From Pelobium manganitolerans (lineage in GTDB: Bacteria; Bacteroidota; Bacteroidia; Sphingobacteriales; Sphingobacteriaceae), in contig NZ_MBTA01000012.1 of NCBI RefSeq assembly GCF_003609575.1, forward strand, positions 371,661-435,660: 64,000 bases of DNA. Direction: 5' to 3'. Under the pieces are notes generated by a model, which did not search any database, had not been told where the DNA came from, and saw only the letters and a program-made list of their open reading frames with translations. The position numbers and the translations under genes were made by a program. Of the stretch, positions 7,862 to 15,453 are shown in pieces. The first letter of the stretch is position 1, and every line of letters starts with the position of its first letter.

Positions 7862-9292
7862 TCAAGGTTGATTAGTTTTCAAACCTTTATGTTTAAAATA
7901 TTCGTTGGCCTTGTAGAAAGAAAAACCAGACCATTCCGCATTCTGTTTAGGCAAAAGCTGCTTCATTTTAAGGATGATAGAAGCATATCTTTTATCTTTT
8001 GCTAAGTTTTCCCATTCGTTAGGGTCTTTCTTTAAATCGTACAGCTCTTGCGAGCCATCTTCGTACTGTATGAACCGATAATCACGGGTTTTTATGCTAT
8101 GGTTATCTTTGCCCCAAGTGGTAATGGCCGGATGTTTCCATTTTTTATCAGCGGTTTTAAATAAAGACACTAAACTAAATCCCTCATTCGCGGAATAGGC
8201 AGGTAAGTGAGCCAAATCTACCAACGTAGGGTAAATGTCTACCAGCTCAACCGGCGCTTTAACATTTTTTCCTTGCGGGATGTTTGGACCAGCAAAAATC
8301 AAGGGTGCTTTGGTAGCCCTGTCCCACAAACAAACTTTGGCGAAGGTGTTCTTCTCGCCTAAGCGATAGCCATGGTCGGACCATAACACAATGATGGTAT
8401 TGTCGGCATATTTGCTTTTTTGCAAGGCATCCAAAACGCGGCCCACATTATAGTCTGTGTAGGATACGCAAGCCAAATAGGCCTGTAAAATGTTGCGCCA
8501 CTCGTTATTTTCAATGGCCCATTGGGTGGTGGGCATCATTGGCCAATCGTCAATTTGCTTAGTAATAGCGGGCAAGTCATCTTTATCTGTGGCCAGGTAA
8601 GGCGGTAAATGCAGTTTGGCAGGGTCGTATAAATCAAACCATTTTTGCGGTACGTACCAAGGCACATGCGGACGGATAAATCCTACACTCAAAAAGAAAG
8701 GCTGGTTGTAACTTTTTTCCAGCGCCGCAATAGCCCATTGCGTGGCATGTTCATCGGGCATTTCGGTTTCACTTTTTGGGTAAGCGCCCCAATCTGTCGA
8801 GGTGCCTTTTTTGTCCCATTTAAATTTTTGTGGTGCGTAAGGCCCGTACTCAGATGCGCCACCGTCTTCATCTAACAGCCCATCCGGAAAATGCTCGTGA
8901 AAAACTTTTCCAACGCCCATCAAATAATAGCCGGCATTCTTAAAATATTCGGGCAGGTTTTTGGTGTTAGCCGTCAAAGGACTTACTTTTTTGATATCGT
9001 TGTCGGCTATCATCCCGTAAATGCCCGTTGTTGATGGACGCAGGCCGGTTAAAATAGAAGCACGCGAGGGGCCGCACAAAGGTGCTTGGCAATGCGCATT
9101 GCTAAAAATAGTTCCGCGATTGGCCAAACGGTCTATGTTGGGTGTAATGGCATCCGGGTTTCCAAACGCTCCTACAAAATCGTTTAAATCGTCTACGGCA
9201 ATCATTAAAACATTTGGCTTCTGTTTGTTTTGTGCACACGCCGTGTTTATGCCTAACAAAAAAGCGGTCAACAATAAGTATTTCATCTTCAT
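7862..9292 (-). CDS. secreted sulfatase, iduronate-2-sulfatase-like
   Basis: Formylglycine-dependent type I sulfatase of 476 residues. The N-terminus (MKMKYLLLTAFLLGINTACAQ) is an export signal. Metal-binding 'AVDDLND' comes first, then the modification motif C73-G-P-S-R with 'ASILTG', and later 'GVGKVFHE' and 'LWSDHGYRLGEKN'. The 'DDLNDFVGAFGNPDAITPNIDRL' layout with 'LCGPSRAS' and 'RPSTTGIYG' is that of the iduronate-2-sulfatase group (SulfAtlas S1_7 as I recall it). In this locus a 2-O-sulfated uronate from dermatan or chondroitin is the likely substrate, by inference. It lies between the PL6 lyase (11 bp) and the regulator. No sulfatase-maturing enzyme is encoded in the window. Confidence 0.9.
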   Translation of the reverse strand: MKMKYLLLTAFLLGINTACAQNKQKPNVLMIAVDDLNDFVGAFGNPDAITPNIDRLANRGTIFSNAHCQAPLCGPSRASILTGLRPSTTGIYGMIADNDIKKVSPLTANTKNLPEYFKNAGYYLMGVGKVFHEHFPDGLLDEDGGASEYGPYAPQKFKWDKKGTSTDWGAYPKSETEMPDEHATQWAIAALEKSYNQPFFLSVGFIRPHVPWYVPQKWFDLYDPAKLHLPPYLATDKDDLPAITKQIDDWPMMPTTQWAIENNEWRNILQAYLACVSYTDYNVGRVLDALQKSKYADNTIIVLWSDHGYRLGEKNTFAKVCLWDRATKAPLIFAGPNIPQGKNVKAPVELVDIYPTLVDLAHLPAYSANEGFSLVSLFKTADKKWKHPAITTWGKDNHSIKTRDYRFIQYEDGSQELYDLKKDPNEWENLAKDKRYASIILKMKQLLPKQNAEWSGFSFYKANEYFKHKGLKTNQP

Positions 9293-9303
9293 TAATTTTA
9301 TAG

Positions 9304-10815
9304 CTATTCTCCGTCTTTCCAGTAATCGTTTGGAATTTCTAGCAGCCAGCTGGGTCTCACATCATCCCAACTCAAAGGTTTTCCTTTAATTCCGCTGTTA
9401 ACAATTTGTTGGATATTTAGGTTGATGCCTTCAATATTCGGGATGTTGTTAAACTGGCTAGGCTGGTAGCCTGTCAGTTCTTGGGGGCGATAAAAATCTT
9501 CTTTAGCAATATTGGCGTTTAAAGTTTTAATGCCCAATCCGTAGTTTTTGCTGATGCCAACGCTGTAATTGTTTTCAAACTTTTGTTGATTAACATCGCC
9601 TAAAAACAAGTCAAATTTCGGACTTGCCGTAGCTATAAAAGCGTTGCCTGTAGCGTTTATCCCGTAAGGAAGAAAGAAAGTTAAGCCCTGATCTTTAGCA
9701 TCTTGTATGCGTCTGTCTAACAAAGGTTCAAAGTTAATAGCGTAACCCGCATTATCTTTAAACATGTTGTTAGCCAGTAAAATATCGAAAGCTAAAGCGT
9801 GTTCGCTGGCTTTTGCGCCGGGGTTAAAATATAAAGCGGCGTTGCCTCTGGAAGCGATGGTTTTTTTAAGGCTGAAATAGTTGTTTGCGATGATATGCTT
9901 ACTGCCCCAAATAAACATACCGCCGTAGCCCAATTTATTATCTGTACTGATGTAAAAGTTGTTGAGCGCCACTTGCTTATCGCCATGCCTAAAGTTTAAA
10001 GTTCCCTGGCAGTTTACGATGGTGTTTGCGTAAAATACATTTTCTTGTGATTTGCTGGTGATAATTTCCGCTTCGGAATCCTGACGGTAAAAAAGATTAG
10101 AGTCTACTAAACAACGGCCAACGTCATTACGATAGTAGCCAATGCGTATGCCACCGCCGGCGTTGCCCTTTTTGGGCGGGTTAGAAAAGAAGCAATGGTC
10201 TATCCGGTGGTACATAGCAGGGCCAGCGTACGAACCGTCTTTTACTGCCGCAACACCATTGTTTAGATTAATTACTTGATCCAAAGTAGTTTTGCCCACA
10301 AAAACACAATGGTCAATGCGGCAATGTTTAGGCACTTGACCGCTGGCGGTTAAAGAAGTGGTGATGTAAGCCGAGTTGGCCTGATCAAAATTATCAAAAA
10401 CACATTCGGTAACGCGGTTATGGCTTCCATAAATGGCAATAACTCCTGGGCCGTGACTTTTCCATTGGTCCGGATTTCTGTTTCCGTTTTTAAAATATAA
10501 ACCTTTTAAAACGGTATAGTCTGCACGGATTTCCACTTTAGCATCGCCAGTAATAAATACCTTACCGGGATTTTTTGGGGCAATAATGATCAATTTTTCG
10601 GGAAGACCAGATTTGGTAGCTATCAGTTTCAAATCGGTATATTCGCCATCTGCCAAAAGCAAAGAATCGCCGGGTTTTAAAACGGCCAGCTTATCGTAAA
10701 TTTCTTGGTTGTTTTTTACCGAGTAACTCGTCGGTTTTTCTGGCATTTGCACTTTAGCTTTACAAGCGATAGCGCCAAAAAGCAAAGGGAAAAGAATCAA
10801 AAGATGTGCTTTCAT
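9304..10815 (-). CDS. polysaccharide lyase family 6, chondroitinase B-like lipoprotein
   Basis: A 503-residue right-handed beta-helix lyase. The N-terminus ends in 'LLFGAIAC', a lipobox, so the enzyme is probably lipid-anchored. PL6 contains chondroitinase B (dermatan sulfate) and alginate lyases. Residues matching the catalytic region are the Lys of 'ITSKSQENVFYANT' and the Arg of 'LNFRHGDKQVALNN', both strongly conserved in chondroitinase B, along with 'GLYFKNGNRNPDQW' and 'DHCVFVGKTT' near the substrate groove. Family alone does not separate alginate from dermatan, but its place among PL8 lyases and sulfatases favours dermatan sulfate. It is 12 bp from the upstream sulfatase. Confidence 0.88.
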   Translation of the reverse strand: MKAHLLILFPLLFGAIACKAKVQMPEKPTSYSVKNNQEIYDKLAVLKPGDSLLLADGEYTDLKLIATKSGLPEKLIIIAPKNPGKVFITGDAKVEIRADYTVLKGLYFKNGNRNPDQWKSHGPGVIAIYGSHNRVTECVFDNFDQANSAYITTSLTASGQVPKHCRIDHCVFVGKTTLDQVINLNNGVAAVKDGSYAGPAMYHRIDHCFFSNPPKKGNAGGGIRIGYYRNDVGRCLVDSNLFYRQDSEAEIITSKSQENVFYANTIVNCQGTLNFRHGDKQVALNNFYISTDNKLGYGGMFIWGSKHIIANNYFSLKKTIASRGNAALYFNPGAKASEHALAFDILLANNMFKDNAGYAINFEPLLDRRIQDAKDQGLTFFLPYGINATGNAFIATASPKFDLFLGDVNQQKFENNYSVGISKNYGLGIKTLNANIAKEDFYRPQELTGYQPSQFNNIPNIEGINLNIQQIVNSGIKGKPLSWDDVRPSWLLEIPNDYWKDGE

Positions 10816-10827
10816 TTTTACATCAAT

Positions 10828-12249
10828 TTAAGGATACATACGTTCCATATCGCGCCCAACGGTTTCCATACGGTGTTTCATAATCATGTTTTTAGGGCCA
10901 TAAGAACTGCCCCAATGCGGTTTGGATAAACCTTTTTCCCAATTTGCAAGTTTATCTAACAGGTGTTTTACCACGTCCGGATGTTCTTTCGCTAAATTGT
11001 TAGTTTCGGACAAATCTTTGCTCAAGTCAAACAATAAGATAGGGTTACTTTCTACGCGGATCAACTTCCAATTGCCTTCTCGTATGCCCGCCGCAATGCC
11101 CCTGCGCCAATACAAAGCATCGTGCGGGGCTTCTTTTTGCTGATTTGTGATAAAAGGGATTAGGTTTTTTCCGTCGAGCGGATTTTTTCCGGTTTGTTTT
11201 CCGTTTGCCGCTGCCAAAGCCGTAGGTAAAAAGTCGAGCGAGTTTACCGGCTGTTCATAAACCGCGTTTTGCGGTAGTTTGTTTTTCCAAACCATAGACA
11301 TGGCTACACGCACGCCGCCTTCCCAAACAGAACCTTTCATCCCGCGGAGCGGGCCGTTATCAGAAAAGTTAGTAGTAGCGCCACCGTTATCGTTCAAAAA
11401 CAAAATAAGGGTATTATCGTCCAAATTTTGCTCTTTTAAGGTTTGCCTTAACCGGCCGATGTTCTCGTCCAAAGAAGCCATCAGTGCGGCATAAGCCCGG
11501 CGGCCACTATCGGGGATGTTGGAAAATTTGTCCCACCATTCTTTTTTAGCATCAACCGGCGTATGCACGGCATTGTAAGCCAGATAAATGAAAAAAGGTT
11601 TGTCTGCTTTCTTTTTGATGAAAGAGATGGCTTTATCTGTCCACAAATCTGTTAGATAACCTACGCTGTCCTCTGGGAAAATGCGTTTATTGTCGTGGAT
11701 TTTTTCTTCTTCGGTGATGTTGTTTTTGATGGGGAAAAAGCTGCGGTGCCCACCAACGAAACCGAAAAACTCATCGAACCCTCTGTTCAGCGGAAAGTGC
11801 TTGGCTTGGTCGCCCAGATGCCATTTGCCAATGGCCATGGTGCGGTAGCCGTTGGCGCGCATCTCATCGCCAAAGGTGTTTTCTTTGGGATCCATGCCCA
11901 TGTCTTCGCGCGTGAAACCTTCGGCAGGCTCGCCCGACATGTTGTTTTCGAAGCCAAAGCGCTGTTGGTAACGGCCGGTTAATAAACCCGCCCTAGAAGG
12001 TGCACAAACCGATGCAGATACATAAGCGTTGGTGAATTTTACACCCGAGGCAATGAGCGAATCAACATTTGGCGTGGGGATTTGCGTGCCTCCGTAGGCG
12101 CCATAATCGGCGTAGCCGGCATCGTCACTTAAAATGATGATGACGTTGGGTTTTTGTTGCTCGGTGTTTGCTGCTTTTTTCTGGTTGCAGGCGCTTGCGC
12201 TGATGAGCAGGGCGGTGATGATAAAAGTGAACAAAATGTTTTGTTTCAT
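10828..12249 (-). CDS. sulfatase lipoprotein
   Basis: Type I sulfatase, 473 residues from the ATG at 12249. A longer frame up to 12345 would include translated repeat DNA (see 12300-12390), so I reject that start. The N-terminus 'FIITALLISASAC' ends in a lipobox. Metal-binding 'LSDDAGYADYG' is followed by the modification motif C82-A-P-S-R and 'AGLLTG', then 'AIGKWHLG' and 'LNDNGGATTNFSDNGPLRGMK'. The architecture is arylsulfatase A-like, resembling groups that remove sulfate from galactosamine or galactose. The exact position cleaved cannot be told from sequence. It is separated from the PL8 gene upstream by 148 bp holding a palindromic repeat, the largest gap in the operon. Confidence 0.9.
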   Translation of the reverse strand: MKQNILFTFIITALLISASACNQKKAANTEQQKPNVIIILSDDAGYADYGAYGGTQIPTPNVDSLIASGVKFTNAYVSASVCAPSRAGLLTGRYQQRFGFENNMSGEPAEGFTREDMGMDPKENTFGDEMRANGYRTMAIGKWHLGDQAKHFPLNRGFDEFFGFVGGHRSFFPIKNNITEEEKIHDNKRIFPEDSVGYLTDLWTDKAISFIKKKADKPFFIYLAYNAVHTPVDAKKEWWDKFSNIPDSGRRAYAALMASLDENIGRLRQTLKEQNLDDNTLILFLNDNGGATTNFSDNGPLRGMKGSVWEGGVRVAMSMVWKNKLPQNAVYEQPVNSLDFLPTALAAANGKQTGKNPLDGKNLIPFITNQQKEAPHDALYWRRGIAAGIREGNWKLIRVESNPILLFDLSKDLSETNNLAKEHPDVVKHLLDKLANWEKGLSKPHWGSSYGPKNMIMKHRMETVGRDMERMYP

Positions 12250-12299
12250 GGTGTGTTTTTTAAGGGGAGTAGCAGACTCCTTTCTATTATTGTTGTTCT

Positions 12300-12390
12300 C
12301 GTCATGTTGAACGCAGTGAAACATCTTAGGTATTTGCCGTAGCACAGTTTTACCAACCTTGCGTGATGTCTCGTTTCACTCGACATGACG
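12300..12390. repeat. REP/MITE-like imperfect palindrome
   Basis: CGTCATGTTGAACGCAGTG (from 12300) is mirrored imperfectly by GTTTCACTCGACATGACG (ending 12390), around a centre of about 40 bp. This 'GTCATGTTGAACGCAGTGAAACAT' type of element is, from general experience, dispersed in many copies in Sphingobacteriaceae genomes. Here it lies within the PUL operon, between a sulfatase and a PL8 lyase, where it could form an RNA hairpin and set a step in mRNA stability or read-through. Confidence 0.7.
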
Positions 12391-12397
12391 TTTGCGT

Positions 12398-15300
12398 TCA
12401 TATCTTCTTCAAATTAAACTGAGAGGCAATGCCGTATTTGCAAGGAACGCTTAACTCTGTATTTCCATTAACTATTTTTGCTTTAATCTCGTTATCCGCG
12501 GATGCTGTTTGCCAAGTTCCTTTTATCGTAACCTTAACTACCGAAGGTTGCGATGGCGTGCCAATCCAAGGTTTTGAATAAATACTCACTTCTTTTCTTT
12601 TACCGTTAGGCAACAATGGCGTATCATCCGGGCCAGTGTAAAAAGCCAAATCAGGGTCGGTAACAGACATGTTGACGATGCCTCTTTTATTTTGGTACAT
12701 CAATAAGCAAGCTTTATCTGTACTCAACAACAAAGAATCGGTTAAGTTTTCATTGGCTTTAAAAATGGCTTGTGCCGTGATTTTTTCTGGTGCGTACCAA
12801 ACTTTGTGCGCTAAGCTGTCTTGCTGTAAAACTTTGTAAAGTGGGTTTTTACCAGTCATCTGCGCTTTAAAAGCTTTTAATTTTTGCGCATCAGTCTCAA
12901 TCAGCATGGTGTACTGGTAGCTATCGTTTTTAGGCGCTTTACCATGGTCGAAGATTAGTTTGGCGACATCGCCTTTAGTATCTACTTTGTCTTTTTGATC
13001 GCGCGAGGTTTGCTCTTGTTTGGTAAATACTAACTCTTTCGGATTAGGAATGTAATAGCCAATTCCGCGGTTATCCAACACAGTAAGGTTTTTGTTTTTT
13101 GTCCATTCGCGTTGCTCTGGGAAAGTTTTACTCGCCTCATCATCGAAAACAAAAACTGCCTCTTTGTTATTCAATACGTTTTGAAATAATGTAGTTTGCG
13201 TGCTGTAATCCTTAATGCTGTTGCTGATGTTTGAGCCTAAGGCTATCACTAAATCATCAAACATAAACCACGATTTTATGGCGCGGAAACTGCCCATATC
13301 GTATTTATCATGTCCGTGCAGCTTCATCGCGAAAAGCCCTTGCCAATTATTTAAATTAGTACCTCCGGCAAAAATTTCATCGCTAATCAACATTTCTTCT
13401 ACACCGCTAAAATCATCTGCATTAATAATGTTTGCGCGCAGTTTATCTAACGGAACGTGCAAAGTAGTGGTTCCCGGAAGGTTGTTCCAGTCCCAACCGG
13501 TATCCCCGAAGCTAAGTCCATCATTGTTTGCGGTCTGCGGAAAAGTAACTTCGCTATGTCCGTAGCTGTTGTAACGACCAAAAATGTTAGCTCCTGGGTA
13601 CGACTCGTGCGAAACAATGTAACGGCTGTGGCCTTTTATCGTCAGTAGCCAATTTGCCCGGCGATGGATATCCAACAAACCATAATTCAAGTTCCAATGG
13701 CCCTGTGCAGGTGGCGCAGGCTTAATTCCTTTTTCTTCAAACAGTTTGTTCCACTTGTCTTTTTTGCCGTCAGCTACTTTTAGGTAAATGGCAGCCATTT
13801 CTCGGTCAATATCTGATTTTCCATCCGGCGAGCCCGATAAAGCCATGTAAGCATACGCATCGGCAGCGATTTTCCAGTTGCCTGTTGGGTGCCGGCCAGA
13901 AAGACTGATTGGCCATTTTAGGGGATTGGTGTAGTAGGACATCATCCGCAAAGCATTTTTCAAATCGTTTTGCGCGCTTGGTGTAATATGGTAAGCCGTT
14001 TTGCTGAGGCAATATACAATGGGCGTAATGCCAGAAAAACCGCCAACCGCGTAAGCAGGGTAAATAGTGCCATGGTGAAATACCGAACCATCGGGTTTAA
14101 AAGTACCATCAATGGCGCTGTTAGGTTTGATGGAGGCCGAAAGCCAATTTGAAAATTCGTGCATTTGCCTAACCTTCTCGGGTGTATCGTCCATAATTAA
14201 AATAGAACTTAACATACTGCCTAAAAGCGTGTTAAATACGTCGATGTTTCCTTCTGTAACATCCTCCGGTTTGGTTTGCGAGCGACCTAAACCGCTGAAC
14301 CAAGCCATGGTTTGTTGTGTGCGCTCTAACTTTCCGCTTTGCTTAATGGGTTGCCTCATCAACAAACAAGCAGCATAAAAATCACGAAACGAGTAGCCTA
14401 GATGGTGCAAGGCACCCATGCCACTGCCGGGCGCCCAACCCTGATCGTAAGAATGGTCCAGCAAATCCATAAAAATCTGCGCCAAGCGTTCCTTCTCTTT
14501 TTCGTTTGTACTTACCGAATATAATCCGGCAACGTTCATCATTAAAGCGGTATAAGCCTCGTTGCTGTAAGGCTTAAATTTTTCGCCGGCGGTACGGTCG
14601 GCTTTGGCGGCATATAGTTCGGTATCGTTAAGTGCGTAAACGGCTCGGCCGCTAATATTTTCGCCGTTTTTTTTAATCTGCCAAAAGGCAAAATCTTTTT
14701 CTATACTATCTAGCTTCAGCTTCTTGTATTTAGCGCGTGGCAAAATTTGCTCGATAAAGCGTTTTTTGATCAGCTTAAAATCTTCTTGGTCTTTTGCGGT
14801 AACTTCTTTTTGCAGAGGCAGGTAGTGCGGCACGCGAGCAAACGTGTATAGCGCCGTCCAGTGAGCGTTGGCAGCTTTATCCGAGTTGATGTTTACGTTT
14901 GGCACTTGCTCATCGCGCATGGGCGAGCGCGGATTGATGTTTACGTTGTACAAAACCTGGTCAAAGTATAAGCTGCCTTTTTTGTGCGATGCCGGCGCAT
15001 GGATGACCAACTTATCCATCCCGGCAACCGGTTTACCTTCCATATCGCGGTGGTACATTACCCAGGCGGTACGCCATCCGCTAAAGTTGAGGTTGAATGT
15101 AAAGCTTTGCGCGCGGGTTTCACCTTTTTTAAACTCAAACAACAGATGGTCATCAATAGGTTTTTCGTTGTATATCCAAATTACAAAAGTGCTTCTGTCG
15201 TCATTAATGACAGATGAAAACGCAGTGTCCGTTATTTGGATGGTGGCGTTTTTTTTCTTCCAATCCCATTTTAAAGATTGTTTTCCGGCTTTGTAATGCG

Positions 15301-15448
15301 CCGAGGAAAGGCTCAGTTTGCCCTTGCTGTGCCACGATGGTGGTACAATATTTTCGCAGATGTCTTTAACCTGAACTTGCGCATGCACCGTTTGAGCGAT
15401 GCAGAAAGTTAGCGCGAGACATAAATGTTTAAAAAATTGGAGCTGCAT
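12398..15448 (-). CDS. polysaccharide lyase family 8, chondroitinase ABC-type
   Basis: A 1016-residue lyase, close to the length of chondroitinase ABC I and its Bacteroides relatives. A signal peptide ends near 'VHAQ' (residue 24). Residues 25-185 form the N-terminal beta-sandwich ('SGWRTAWVMYHRDMEG', 'GSLYFDQVLYN'). The alpha toroid follows, with the catalytic stretch 'DGTFKPDGSVFHHGT' (His 458/459), Tyr 463/466 in 'TIYPAYAVGGF' and Arg 519 in 'SLSGRHPTGNW'. The central beta domain carries 'YNSYGHSEVTFP' and 'LPGTTTLHVPLDKL', and the C-terminal domain ends the protein. It has no T9SS tail, so it probably works in the periplasm or as an exported soluble enzyme. PL8 enzymes of this type cut chondroitin sulfates, dermatan and often hyaluronan. 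Confidence 0.93.
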   Translation of the reverse strand: MQLQFFKHLCLALTFCIAQTVHAQVQVKDICENIVPPSWHSKGKLSLSSAHYKAGKQSLKWDWKKKNATIQITDTAFSSVINDDRSTFVIWIYNEKPIDDHLLFEFKKGETRAQSFTFNLNFSGWRTAWVMYHRDMEGKPVAGMDKLVIHAPASHKKGSLYFDQVLYNVNINPRSPMRDEQVPNVNINSDKAANAHWTALYTFARVPHYLPLQKEVTAKDQEDFKLIKKRFIEQILPRAKYKKLKLDSIEKDFAFWQIKKNGENISGRAVYALNDTELYAAKADRTAGEKFKPYSNEAYTALMMNVAGLYSVSTNEKEKERLAQIFMDLLDHSYDQGWAPGSGMGALHHLGYSFRDFYAACLLMRQPIKQSGKLERTQQTMAWFSGLGRSQTKPEDVTEGNIDVFNTLLGSMLSSILIMDDTPEKVRQMHEFSNWLSASIKPNSAIDGTFKPDGSVFHHGTIYPAYAVGGFSGITPIVYCLSKTAYHITPSAQNDLKNALRMMSYYTNPLKWPISLSGRHPTGNWKIAADAYAYMALSGSPDGKSDIDREMAAIYLKVADGKKDKWNKLFEEKGIKPAPPAQGHWNLNYGLLDIHRRANWLLTIKGHSRYIVSHESYPGANIFGRYNSYGHSEVTFPQTANNDGLSFGDTGWDWNNLPGTTTLHVPLDKLRANIINADDFSGVEEMLISDEIFAGGTNLNNWQGLFAMKLHGHDKYDMGSFRAIKSWFMFDDLVIALGSNISNSIKDYSTQTTLFQNVLNNKEAVFVFDDEASKTFPEQREWTKNKNLTVLDNRGIGYYIPNPKELVFTKQEQTSRDQKDKVDTKGDVAKLIFDHGKAPKNDSYQYTMLIETDAQKLKAFKAQMTGKNPLYKVLQQDSLAHKVWYAPEKITAQAIFKANENLTDSLLLSTDKACLLMYQNKRGIVNMSVTDPDLAFYTGPDDTPLLPNGKRKEVSIYSKPWIGTPSQPSVVKVTIKGTWQTASADNEIKAKIVNGNTELSVPCKYGIASQFNLKKI

Positions 15449-15453
15449 GGTTC

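Noticed and set aside
12250..12345. N-terminal extension of the sulfatase at 10828
   Set aside because: It would translate the REP-like repeat; the ATG at 12249 begins a proper lipoprotein signal.
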